From: Syntrophobacterales bacterium
GTDB taxonomy: Bacteria; Desulfobacterota; Syntrophobacteria; Syntrophobacterales; Thermodesulforhabdaceae
Assembly: GCA_026417655.1 (NCBI GenBank)
Contig: JAOACS010000028.1
Coordinates: forward strand, 1 to 64,000
Length of the DNA stretch: 64,000 bases
Direction of reading: 5' to 3'
A program made the position numbers and the translations under genes. A model generated the notes under the pieces. That model was given only the letters and a program-made list of their open reading frames with translations. It did no database searches and was not told the origin of the DNA. Shown one piece after another: positions 52,942 through 61,479 of the stretch; position 1 is the stretch's first letter, and the number at the start of each line of letters is the position of its first letter.

Positions 52942-54738
52942 ATGAACCTAAGACATCTCATCGGTTTGATAGCTCTTGTACCCATATGTGCCTTTATAAT
53001 AAGTGGTCTGTGGGTAATCTACAATGTAAAGGGAGAATACGATATCGCCAAAATACAAATTATTAATATGAACCTAATGGATAAAGCCTCTAGGCTCATC
53101 TCATTCTTACAGAGAGAAAGAGAGACGAGTTTAATGTTCTTAAATGGGAGTATTCCCTCCGATGAATTAAAATCGGTAAGATCCGCAACCGATGAAAGGC
53201 TTAAACATTTTATCTTAGCCCTCTCAAAGGCAAAAATCGACTCAGAGGAAGCCATAAAAGGTGCCTTAGAGATCCCTAAGCTCCTAGAGTCTCTTCGATC
53301 GGATGTAGATAGTAAGAAAGACGCGAAAACACTATTTTCCCGCTATACCAATCTGGTTGACCGTCTCCTGGTCGTTGAAAATGCTGTATCTAGAGGAAAG
53401 ACCACAGGCGGTGTTGGAAAGACCATGGTAAGCCTACAAATCTTAGAACTTATAAAGGAAAATGCAGGAAAACTTCGAGGCTTTGTATCTAATCTCATCA
53501 CAAGAGGTAAAGCCATCTCCGATGAGGAGTTTAACCAACTCGTCATCTGGTTTGGAAATATTGAATCCTTAGTCCGTTCACCACTTCTTACGCTTCCTGG
53601 GGAAGTCCTATCGAAGTTTCAAACCGTTGTGTCGGGAGGCACCTTCTCAGCGGCAGAAGCCCTATCGAGGAGATTATTTAAGGAGGTCCAAAGTAGCACT
53701 TTCTCCGTGGACTCAAAGGAGTTTTTAAAAGTCTGGACCGATCTTATTGTCGAAATGGATGAAATCATCCAGATGGCATCTAAAAATGCCACCTCCAATT
53801 CCGATCGAATCGCCAAAAAGGCGTCAAATACTTTTTTTGCCTTTTCAGGAGTTGGTCTACTTGTAAGCGTATGTATTATTCTATTTTCCCTATGGGCGTA
53901 TCGACATGTAACCAAAAGCCTTCAGACGAATTTAAAGGAATTGATCGAAATATCTAGGGAGATCCGAAGTGGTTCAGCTCAACTATCGATCGCAAGTTCC
54001 AATCTCGCCGATGGAGCTTCCAGACAGGCTGCCGCCATTGAAGAAAGCAGTGCTGCATCGGAAGAGATGTCCTCTCAAATTCTTCTTACCACGGAAAACC
54101 TTAAACAACTCGACAAACTCTCAGTCATTACAGCAGAGGGCATGAGGGCAAGTCATAAGGCCTTAAAACAAACTGCAGAAGCTCTTAAACATGTTGTAGC
54201 TAACAGCGAATCGGTCATGAGAATAATAAAACATATAGACGAGATAGCCTTTCAGACAAATCTTCTTGCCCTAAATGCAGCCGTGGAAGCAGCTAGAGCA
54301 GGTGAAGCCGGAGCTGGTTTTGCCGTCGTGGCAGAGGAGGTTCGCAGTCTCGCCATGAGAGCCGGTGAGGCTTCCAAAGAAACCCAACAGGTCATAAAGA
54401 CGATTGTCGAAGCTGTAGAACAGGTTAATAACCTTACACAAGAAAGTCTTAGATTGTTCTATCAGATGGGTGAAAATGCTAAAAAGGTTACGGACTTGAT
54501 AAGAGAAATCAGAGATGCGGCCGAAGGGCAAAGTAAAGGTATAGAACAGCTAAACCATGGCATAAATGAACTAAATCAGGTTGTTCAAGACAATGCTTCT
54601 CAAGCGGAAGAGCTTGCCGCAGTCTCTAAGGAATTAAATACCCAGAGCGGACTACTTTCTTCTCATGTAGTTGAAATAGCTAACTTTTGCGGTATCTCTA
54701 TAGATAAGACAGAGGAACACTCTAGCCCAAAGGACTAA
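52942..54738 (+). CDS. Methyl-accepting chemotaxis protein with a NIT-like sensor domain
   Basis: The 598-residue protein has two membrane segments (about 6-26 and 297-319). Between them lies a helical periplasmic domain of about 260 residues whose start (RLISFLQRERETSLMFLNG) resembles the NIT nitrate/nitrite-sensing domain. No clear HAMP motif follows. The cytoplasmic signalling hairpin has IAFQTNLLALNAAVEAARAG and FAVVAEEVRSLAMRAGEAS at the tip. It would direct motility toward or away from a ligand sensed outside. Placement after the ammonium operon is suggestive only. GAAGGAG precedes the ATG. The preceding gap (52807-52941) has no clear promoter. Confidence 0.87.
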   Translation: MNLRHLIGLIALVPICAFIISGLWVIYNVKGEYDIAKIQIINMNLMDKASRLISFLQRERETSLMFLNGSIPSDELKSVRSATDERLKHFILALSKAKIDSEEAIKGALEIPKLLESLRSDVDSKKDAKTLFSRYTNLVDRLLVVENAVSRGKTTGGVGKTMVSLQILELIKENAGKLRGFVSNLITRGKAISDEEFNQLVIWFGNIESLVRSPLLTLPGEVLSKFQTVVSGGTFSAAEALSRRLFKEVQSSTFSVDSKEFLKVWTDLIVEMDEIIQMASKNATSNSDRIAKKASNTFFAFSGVGLLVSVCIILFSLWAYRHVTKSLQTNLKELIEISREIRSGSAQLSIASSNLADGASRQAAAIEESSAASEEMSSQILLTTENLKQLDKLSVITAEGMRASHKALKQTAEALKHVVANSESVMRIIKHIDEIAFQTNLLALNAAVEAARAGEAGAGFAVVAEEVRSLAMRAGEASKETQQVIKTIVEAVEQVNNLTQESLRLFYQMGENAKKVTDLIREIRDAAEGQSKGIEQLNHGINELNQVVQDNASQAEELAAVSKELNTQSGLLSSHVVEIANFCGISIDKTEEHSSPKD

Positions 54739-54778
54739 AGGTCCTAATAATAGAGGGAAAGAGGGATCGCCAGAAGAA

Positions 54779-56098
54779 TTAATCGATCCTAAAAAATTCT
54801 TCGCTAAAATCCTCCCTTCCCTCATATTTTTTCAAAAACCTTGAGACGTAACCTTCAGGATGTTCCAATAGAGCTCCATCCAAATGGATGCCTACTTCCC
54901 TAAAGGCTTTAACCACTTCATCAGGTTTAGGGGGACATCCCTTTACAAAAATAGGATGGCTAATAGTCGAGTTGTTTCTGTGTAGCCTACTCATACATTT
55001 TCCAAGAAGAATTGTATGTTTTTTAGTGCCCGACGGTTTCATAACCTTTCCCGTAAGGACCTCTACTTCATCCCAAGGTGTTCCGGCCCAGGCTTTCGCA
55101 ATAGCGGTAAGAATTGCGCCATTTAAAAAGGAGCAGTAGGTGCATAAAGTTTCATCATACTTCCAATAGGAAAGGCCTCGAATGCCCATCCTGTCCATAA
55201 CAGCAGGAAGGGAATTGTCCCTATTATAATCAAAGGAATATTTATGAAAACTAATAAGGTTATTTAGATCCTCTCCCACAACTTGAACATCTGATAAGTC
55301 AATAGGTCGCCCTAGAACTTTAGAAGCATGGACAAGATGGGGTACATCGGAAGGTGGATAACCAAGAATTGTAGAACCAACCTTATCGGCAGAAAAGACA
55401 TCATGGGAGACAATTATTAAATTAGTTCGCCTCGCCGTCCCATCAAAGCCAGGACCTCGTTCATTGCTAAAGATTCCATCTATCACAGTCCATATTGGCG
55501 GAAGACCAATAAACAGTCTTCCAACGTAAAAATGGAGATCCCCTTTACCATTCTTCGAATGGCACCTTTTCCTGGAAGGGATATCGATAAGTCCTTTAAG
55601 ATTTTTGATGCCAAGGCTTACAACCGTTTGAGCGTGAGTCTTTAGCACGGGAATATCAACGATAAGATCGCTTTCGAGAGCTTCGACACTAAAGTTTAGA
55701 CTTATACCATCGGCTATCTGAACCCTTTTGAAGGGACCCTCAAATAGATCAATAGTTTCAATACCATACCGCCTTTTAAGATGGTAATAACCAAGAGTCT
55801 GGAAAGCCTCTTTAGTAATTCCATCCCTTAGCAAACCGCCATAAACAATGCCCTCTCCAATCTTAATGTGCTCAAAGCCCCCTTCCTTCAGTATCCTAAC
55901 TACGTCCTCGACTATACGAGAAGTGGTTATCACTCCCCATTTAGGGAAAACTCCCCCAGGCACCCAGGTTACAATGTTAGGTTTTATAAAAACTCGAGAT
56001 CCTGGACTGATCTTCGGAAGCCCTCCCGCTCGTTCTACTGCAATCCTAAGGGATTCATAGGGCCTTTCATATCGAGAAATTCCTACAGTAAATGCCAT
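54779..56098 (-). CDS. DUF362-family protein
   Basis: I start at 56098 (439 aa) because AGGAGG lies 9 bases upstream and the protein then begins MAFTVGISRYERPYESLRIAV. IKPNIVTWVPGG, DIPVLKTHAQTVVSLGIKNLKG and FIGLPPIWTVIDGI are family blocks. DUF362 proteins are of unknown function, often in anaerobes, sometimes with ferredoxin domains; none is seen here. A CTYCSFLNGA segment may bind metal. It is divergent from the sigma-54 activator gene. Confidence 0.85.
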   Translation of the reverse strand: MAFTVGISRYERPYESLRIAVERAGGLPKISPGSRVFIKPNIVTWVPGGVFPKWGVITTSRIVEDVVRILKEGGFEHIKIGEGIVYGGLLRDGITKEAFQTLGYYHLKRRYGIETIDLFEGPFKRVQIADGISLNFSVEALESDLIVDIPVLKTHAQTVVSLGIKNLKGLIDIPSRKRCHSKNGKGDLHFYVGRLFIGLPPIWTVIDGIFSNERGPGFDGTARRTNLIIVSHDVFSADKVGSTILGYPPSDVPHLVHASKVLGRPIDLSDVQVVGEDLNNLISFHKYSFDYNRDNSLPAVMDRMGIRGLSYWKYDETLCTYCSFLNGAILTAIAKAWAGTPWDEVEVLTGKVMKPSGTKKHTILLGKCMSRLHRNNSTISHPIFVKGCPPKPDEVVKAFREVGIHLDGALLEHPEGYVSRFLKKYEGREDFSEEFFRID

Positions 56099-56269
56099 CT
56101 TCCTTTTCCTCCTATTCTCCTGAGAGTGTGAAAGAACCTTTTTATCATCTTCTGGCAACACTGTCGATTTTACTTCTTGATCTTTTGAAAAATATGGTAA
56201 TCCTCAGCCTGGTTTAAACAAGCTCTCGGAGTTAGCGAAGCTTTAATAAAAGGATGGACAGGTCAATAT

Positions 56270-57712
56270 ATGAAATCAGCCCTAGTAATTACTAAACAGG
56301 ACGAGGTTTTTAAAAGCCTTCGTCAAAATCTTGGACAAAACTGGCATCTAGAAAAGGCATCAGTTGAAACACTCAATATAAATAAATCCCTTTCCCAGTT
56401 TGGGATCATCTTCTTAGATCTAGAGATCTTTAAGCAAGGAAAGAACATTGCTTCATCAAAAATCGGGGAAGAGGTCAAACACATTAAGGAGAAGATAGGA
56501 AACATACCTCTTGTGGCGATGGTATCTAGCGAAAGGCTCTCCGAAGCTACAAAGGCCTTAAAGAATGGAGCCAATCTCTATATCACTTACCCTATTGAGC
56601 CAACCAAATTTAAACATCTTATAGACTCTCTCAAGGTTATAACGGAAGAGGGGATTTCAAAATCCCCTGGAGAACACTTCTGGAAGGTCACCGTTTCACA
56701 CCTTGTGCGCACCGAAAGCCCCCTTATGCGAAAAGTCTTTGATGACATCAAAAGGGTTGCTCCAACCGACGCAACAGTTCTTCTCACGGGTGAGACAGGA
56801 ACAGGAAAAAACATGCTCGCAAAACTTATCCACGAACACAGTCACCGAGCTGACAAACCCTTTATCCCGGTCCACTGCGGAGCAATCCCAGAAGGCCTTA
56901 TAGAAAGCGAGTTCTTTGGCCACGAAAAGGGTGCCTTCACCGGAGCTGTGAGAAGAAAGCTTGGAAAGTTCGAAATAGCCAACGGTGGAACCATATTTCT
57001 TGATGAAATAGGAACCATCACTCTGCCTGTTCAAATCAAGCTCCTTCAGGTCCTCCAAGAAGGAATATTCTATCGTGTAGGGGGGGATAACCCCCTTCAG
57101 ACGGATGTAAGAGTTATTGCAGCCGCAAACGTGAATTTGAAAGCCTTAGTCGATCAGGGATGCTTCAGACAGGATCTTTTTTACCGCCTAAATGTCTTTC
57201 CTATTTTCGTTCCACCTCTTAGGGAAAGAAAGGAAGATATTCCTCTTCTTGTTGAAATCATTCTTGAAAAGCTCAATAGAAGGCATCATAGAAATATTAG
57301 GGCTGTTGCCCCCGAAGTTATGGAAGCCTTCACACGTTATAATTGGCCTGGAAACATACGGGAACTTGAAAACGTAATGGAAAGAGCCTATATTATTGAA
57401 TCAAATGACATTTTAACCCCCTCTAACTTCCCCTCTGAGATTATAGTCTCCGCTAAAAAATGCCATGAACACTTCATGGATGCCTTTTCTCTATTGAGCT
57501 CAGAAAAGGGCACATTCCCCAATATCTCTGAATTTCGCCGAATTATCGTCGATCATGCAGAGCGGATTTACCTTACAAAACTACTTCGGGCCAACAATGG
57601 GCATATCAACGCATCGGCAAAATCTGCAGGCATTACGACAAGGCAACTAAGAAAGCTCATGGTAAAACATGGTCTGAGGAGGGAGCAATTTAAAAAAGGT
57701 CCTATGTGCTAA
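56270..57712 (+). CDS. NtrC-family sigma-54 activator with atypical receiver
   Basis: The 480-residue protein has a receiver-like domain (1-125), an AAA+ domain (about 147-385) with Walker [15 protein letters not shown] ([12 protein letters not shown]) and DEIGTI, and a Fis-type HTH ([19 protein letters not shown]). The receiver keeps a central Asp (IIFLDLE) but lacks the N-terminal acidic pair, and its usual K-P is Y-P (ITYPIEP). Phosphorylation control is therefore doubtful. It could drive the amtB promoter at 50.3 kb, which is inference. No histidine kinase is adjacent. Confidence 0.9.
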   Translation: MKSALVITKQDEVFKSLRQNLGQNWHLEKASVETLNINKSLSQFGIIFLDLEIFKQGKNIASSKIGEEVKHIKEKIGNIPLVAMVSSERLSEATKALKNGANLYITYPIEPTKFKHLIDSLKVITEEGISKSPGEHFWKVTVSHLVRTESPLMRKVFDDIKRVAPTDATVLLTGETGTGKNMLAKLIHEHSHRADKPFIPVHCGAIPEGLIESEFFGHEKGAFTGAVRRKLGKFEIANGGTIFLDEIGTITLPVQIKLLQVLQEGIFYRVGGDNPLQTDVRVIAAANVNLKALVDQGCFRQDLFYRLNVFPIFVPPLRERKEDIPLLVEIILEKLNRRHHRNIRAVAPEVMEAFTRYNWPGNIRELENVMERAYIIESNDILTPSNFPSEIIVSAKKCHEHFMDAFSLLSSEKGTFPNISEFRRIIVDHAERIYLTKLLRANNGHINASAKSAGITTRQLRKLMVKHGLRREQFKKGPMC

Positions 57713-57760
57713 AGATCCTGCTAAGGTTGAAAATAAAACCTAGGTTACTTTTTTAGGCTT

Positions 57761-57782
57761 GGGTCGAGCATGAGCTCGACCC
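57761..57782. terminator. Perfect hairpin between convergent genes
   Basis: GGGTCGAGC and GCTCGACCC form a 9-bp GC-rich stem with loop ATGA, located between the converging sigma-54 activator and binding-protein genes. No T run follows on either strand, so termination would depend on the stem alone. A bidirectional terminator is the simplest reading. Confidence 0.5.
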
Positions 57783-57794
57783 TATTGGAAGATT

Positions 57795-58958
57795 CTACTT
57801 TGCGATAGTCCAGTTACCCTTTACCACCTGAACCATTATTAGATCTTTTTTGCTTAAGCCGTTATGGTCTGTAGGTGAAAAATTAAAGATACCAAGCTGG
57901 CCAATGAAGTTTTGCTTCTTTTCAAGATAGTCCCTAATCTTGGCTCTATTGGGTCCAACGTGAGACAAGGCATCAATTGCAAGGTAGAGAGCATCCCAGG
58001 CATGGCCACCAAAGGACGATACCGGTTCATTGAACTTGCTTTCGTATTCCTTCGTATAGGTCATAATGACCTTTTTCTGAGGATGATCCTCAGGTAAAAC
58101 TGGACCTATAACCACGGGAGGAAGGGGCACGTAAAGACCTTCGGCATCTTCTCCAAGCATTTCAAGATTTTTCTTATTTCCAAAGCCATGACTTTGGAAG
58201 AAAAGCGTCCCTGCCATACCAAGTTGACGCCATGTTTTGGTAGCCAAAATTTGCGTAGGACCAATAGACCAGTTAATTATGGCATCGGGTTTTACCCCTT
58301 TAATCTTAGTAAACTGAGCTGTAAGATCGGTATCCTTTGGCCCGTAACGTTCATCGGCAACTATTTCTATACCGTAATGGGGAGCATATCTTAGAAGTTC
58401 TTCGCGTCCGCTTGCACCATAGCTTGTAGAATCTGTAAGAATAGCGACCTTCTTTACACCCTTTTCTCGCATAAACTCGTAAATCTTCTCTACCACATGA
58501 CTATCTGACGGCGCTACTTTAAAAATCCAACGTTTTTCTTCGGGTGGAGTGACTATTTTGTAACTGGAGGCACAGGAAATAAGTGGAACCTGTTCCTTTT
58601 CCGCAATAGGTGCTACTGCTAGGCTTTCTCCACTTCTTGTCGGCCCAATTATTACTGAAACCTCATCCTTAGAGATAAGGCGCTTAGCTGCCAAAATAGC
58701 TTTCGTCGAATCGCTTTCGTCATCATAGATGATGAGTTCTAGTTTATTACCATTGATACCCCCTTTGGCATTTATGGCATCCCGAATCATTTCGGCAGTC
58801 TTTTTCTCGGGCTCTCCAAGAAAGGATGCTACACCGGTTACGGAAAAGATCGCTCCAACCTTGTATGGCTCACCTTTGCTAAAGGAATCCTTAATTCCAA
58901 CAGACCAAACAATCAACGTAGTAAAAAGTGCCATTATAACCCATGCCCTTCCTCTCAT
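57795..58958 (-). CDS. Branched-chain amino-acid-type ABC substrate-binding protein
   Basis: I start at 58958 (387 aa; AGGAGGAGAAAG upstream), giving a signal peptide (VIMALFTTLIVWSVG). GAIFSVTGVASFLGEPEKKTAEM, IIGPTRSGESLAVAPIAE and NFSPTDHNGLSKKDL match the LivJ/LivK family. It binds amino acids or related acids in the periplasm. No permease or ATPase genes are nearby, so the partner transporter is elsewhere. It is 63 bases after the NAPRT gene. Confidence 0.9.
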   Translation of the reverse strand: MRGRAWVIMALFTTLIVWSVGIKDSFSKGEPYKVGAIFSVTGVASFLGEPEKKTAEMIRDAINAKGGINGNKLELIIYDDESDSTKAILAAKRLISKDEVSVIIGPTRSGESLAVAPIAEKEQVPLISCASSYKIVTPPEEKRWIFKVAPSDSHVVEKIYEFMREKGVKKVAILTDSTSYGASGREELLRYAPHYGIEIVADERYGPKDTDLTAQFTKIKGVKPDAIINWSIGPTQILATKTWRQLGMAGTLFFQSHGFGNKKNLEMLGEDAEGLYVPLPPVVIGPVLPEDHPQKKVIMTYTKEYESKFNEPVSSFGGHAWDALYLAIDALSHVGPNRAKIRDYLEKKQNFIGQLGIFNFSPTDHNGLSKKDLIMVQVVKGNWTIAK

Positions 58959-59021
58959 CTTTCTCCTCCTAAAATTTTTGTTTGCACCCAACCCCACACC
59001 GCTACTCGGAAGAATCTCAGA

Positions 59022-60380
59022 TCAACTCTGGCTTCTCTTCGCCTGAGCCGTTCGCTCCTCCAGTTCAAGAAGTGGCCTTCCTATGACGACATTATAGGAT
59101 CTTGTCGGTTCCAGCTCTTTAAGATCTTCGGGAAGTCGGCTGTATTGTTCCTGAAAGTATCTCCTAGCAACCTTAAGTCCTCCCAGGTCTCTTACAATAC
59201 GTCCACCACGGACCACCTCAATAAGAAGAGGTTCCCCCCTTTCAGAGCTATCCCAGGATGTAGTGAGAACATCGTAATCCATCAGGCCATTTTTGTCATA
59301 GTACCGAAAAACCTGTTTTGGCGAAACAAGAGAGCGCTTTCCAGGTGATAGTTTCAGGACCGGTTTCCCTTCATATTCCACAAGTTTATAGGCAAGATCT
59401 AGATAGGGAGCATCTGCCGATACCCCCATCTTAGTCCCTATACCCACCACGTCAATATAGGCACCACTCGCTAACAGCTCATGTAGACGATATTCATCAA
59501 GACTTCCACTCGCCATAATGGCCACGTCATCAAACCCATGGGACCGCAAAATGTCCTTTACTTGATGGCTAAGCTCCACAAGATCGCCACTGTCGAGCCT
59601 TACCCCCTTTAGCTTTATTCCCCTTTCCTTAAGCCATCTTGCCACCTCTACCGCTTTATGGGCTGCCCTTATGGTATCGTATGTGTCCAGAAGGAGTACG
59701 GTAGTTTCAGGAAAGGTCTTGGCATAAGCCATGAAGGCATCCATTTCATGTTCAAAACTCATAACGAAGGAATGAGCCATCGTTCCAAAGACGGGAATGT
59801 CATAAAGCTTTCCTGCCATGAGATTGCTTGTCCCAAGGAACCCTACAAGATAACTGGATCTTGCAACCTTAACGGCAGCATCAACCCCGTGAGTCCGACG
59901 AAGGGAAAAATCGACCAGTCCTCGTCCCTTAGCCACCTCTACACACCTAGAGGCCTTCGAGGCGATGAGAATTTCTATATGAAAGATGTTCATCAAAAGG
60001 GACTCGAGCAACTGACCCTCTATAATTGGTGCAGTAATTTCTATAATTGGCTCGTAGGGGAAAAAAATTGTTCCCTCAGGAAGGGCCCTTACAGTTCCAG
60101 AAAAGCGAAGTCTCCTTAAAAATTCGAGAAAATCTTCCGAGAATCTACCAAGAGATCTAAGGTAGTCTATAGCCTCAGGGGAAAACCTAAAATTTTCCAA
60201 CACATTGAGAAAACTTTCCAACCCGGCCGCTACAAAATATCCTCTAACCGAAGGGCAGTCACGAATGTAGAGACTAAAGGTCGCTTCCCCCCCTTTTCCC
60301 TCTCTGAAATAACTTGCCGCCATTGTAATCTCATAAAGATCAGTGAGAAGTACAGGCTCGTACTGGTGCCAATGGATCAT
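59022..60380 (-). CDS. Nicotinate phosphoribosyltransferase
   Basis: The 452-residue enzyme makes nicotinate mononucleotide from nicotinate and PRPP. LLTDLYEITMAASYF at the start, THGVDAAVKVARSSYLVGF and KGVRLDSGDLVELSHQVK are diagnostic. It follows the nicotinamidase gene with a four-base overlap, so nicotinamide from sirtuin or other NAD-consuming reactions can be recycled through nicotinate. Intact. Confidence 0.95.
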   Translation of the reverse strand: MIHWHQYEPVLLTDLYEITMAASYFREGKGGEATFSLYIRDCPSVRGYFVAAGLESFLNVLENFRFSPEAIDYLRSLGRFSEDFLEFLRRLRFSGTVRALPEGTIFFPYEPIIEITAPIIEGQLLESLLMNIFHIEILIASKASRCVEVAKGRGLVDFSLRRTHGVDAAVKVARSSYLVGFLGTSNLMAGKLYDIPVFGTMAHSFVMSFEHEMDAFMAYAKTFPETTVLLLDTYDTIRAAHKAVEVARWLKERGIKLKGVRLDSGDLVELSHQVKDILRSHGFDDVAIMASGSLDEYRLHELLASGAYIDVVGIGTKMGVSADAPYLDLAYKLVEYEGKPVLKLSPGKRSLVSPKQVFRYYDKNGLMDYDVLTTSWDSSERGEPLLIEVVRGGRIVRDLGGLKVARRYFQEQYSRLPEDLKELEPTRSYNVVIGRPLLELEERTAQAKRSQS

Positions 60381-60910
60381 AGCGAAAGCTCCACCAGTAT
60401 TTTTACACCATAAGTCTTCTCCATCCGTTTCAAAGCAAAGGAGTGCATCTCAGGGTCGAAATCGGCAACACACATGGTAGGAACCACTACGACATAGTCC
60501 CGATTTCTCAAGTCAGCCACTGTATCCATAACACAAATAGAGGTGCAGACCCCAACGACCCATACTTCAGCTGGATCGTAAGCCCTCAAAACTTCGTCAA
60601 GATTTGTATTAAAAAAAGCACTAAAGCGGGTTTTAGGGATCACGGGATCGCCTGGTTCAGGCTTTAGTTCATCAATTACTGCGCTACCCCAGGTCCCCTT
60701 TATAGCATGAGGAGGGAAGCGTTCAAATTCTTTATCCTCCGGATCATGGGCATCCTGAATATATATAACCGGAAATCCATTAGAACGAAACCACCGAATA
60801 AGTTTAGCCGTGGGTTCAATAATATTTCGAGCCTCCTCACCACAGTAGAGGACCCCTTTGGGGTGGAGAAAATCATTTAGCATATCTACAACGATAAGAA
60901 GTCTTTTCAA
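60377..60910 (-). CDS. Nicotinamidase (isochorismatase family)
   Basis: The 177-residue protein has Asp in VVDMLNDFL, the metal site DAHDPEDKEFERFPPHA, Lys in IKGTWGS and the catalytic Cys in VCTSICVMDT. It hydrolyses nicotinamide to nicotinate. Location upstream of and overlapping the NAPRT gene supports this substrate over other isochorismatase substrates. It lies 18 bases after the macrodomain gene. Confidence 0.93.
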   Translation of the reverse strand: MKRLLIVVDMLNDFLHPKGVLYCGEEARNIIEPTAKLIRWFRSNGFPVIYIQDAHDPEDKEFERFPPHAIKGTWGSAVIDELKPEPGDPVIPKTRFSAFFNTNLDEVLRAYDPAEVWVVGVCTSICVMDTVADLRNRDYVVVVPTMCVADFDPEMHSFALKRMEKTYGVKILVELSL

Positions 60911-60928
60911 GGATAGGTCCCTCCGCTC

Positions 60929-61459
60929 TTATATAATAACTTCAAGGGCCTTTTTGAAGATCTCTAGATCTTCCTGAGAATACAGACAAAAGACCACCTC
61001 TTTAACTGTAGTCTCCTGAGTCTCAAGAAACTCTAAAACAGTTTTTAGCATGATAGAAGCACACCGATCCTTAGGAAAACCAAAAACCCCCGTGCTTATA
61101 GCCGGAAAGGTTATACTTAGGCAGCCTTTTTCCCCAGCCCTTAGGAGACTATTCCACGTCGCATTTCTTAGCTTTTCATCTTCGTTACCCTCACCGTATC
61201 GAGGACCTACAGCGTGGATAACATACTTTGCCTTGAGATTTCCAGCTCCAGTGACTACCGCTTCTCCAACGTTAATCCTCCCAATCCTATTGCATTCTTC
61301 TTGAATACTCGGTCCACCCTTTTTTCTTATCGCCCCTGCAACACCACTTCCAAGAATAAGGTCCTCATTAGCAGCATTTACAATCGCATCGGTTGAAAGT
61401 TCCGTAATATCGCCCTGGGTGAGTATGATTTTTTTGCCACCCTTTACCATCCTCTCCAT
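60929..61459 (-). CDS. Macrodomain protein (ADP-ribose-related)
   Basis: The 176-residue protein is a single macrodomain: GDITELSTDAIVNAANEDLILGSGVAGAI, then KYVIHAVGPRY and FPAISTGVFGFPKDRCA. It resembles enzymes that remove O-acetyl-ADP-ribose or ADP-ribose from proteins. GGGGGAGGG lies before the ATG. The gene opens the NAD-salvage cluster and is 20 bases after aconitase. Sirtuin at 34 kb could supply its substrate. Confidence 0.93.
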   Translation of the reverse strand: MERMVKGGKKIILTQGDITELSTDAIVNAANEDLILGSGVAGAIRKKGGPSIQEECNRIGRINVGEAVVTGAGNLKAKYVIHAVGPRYGEGNEDEKLRNATWNSLLRAGEKGCLSITFPAISTGVFGFPKDRCASIMLKTVLEFLETQETTVKEVVFCLYSQEDLEIFKKALEVII

Positions 61460-61479
61460 GACAGCCCTCCCCCATGGGT

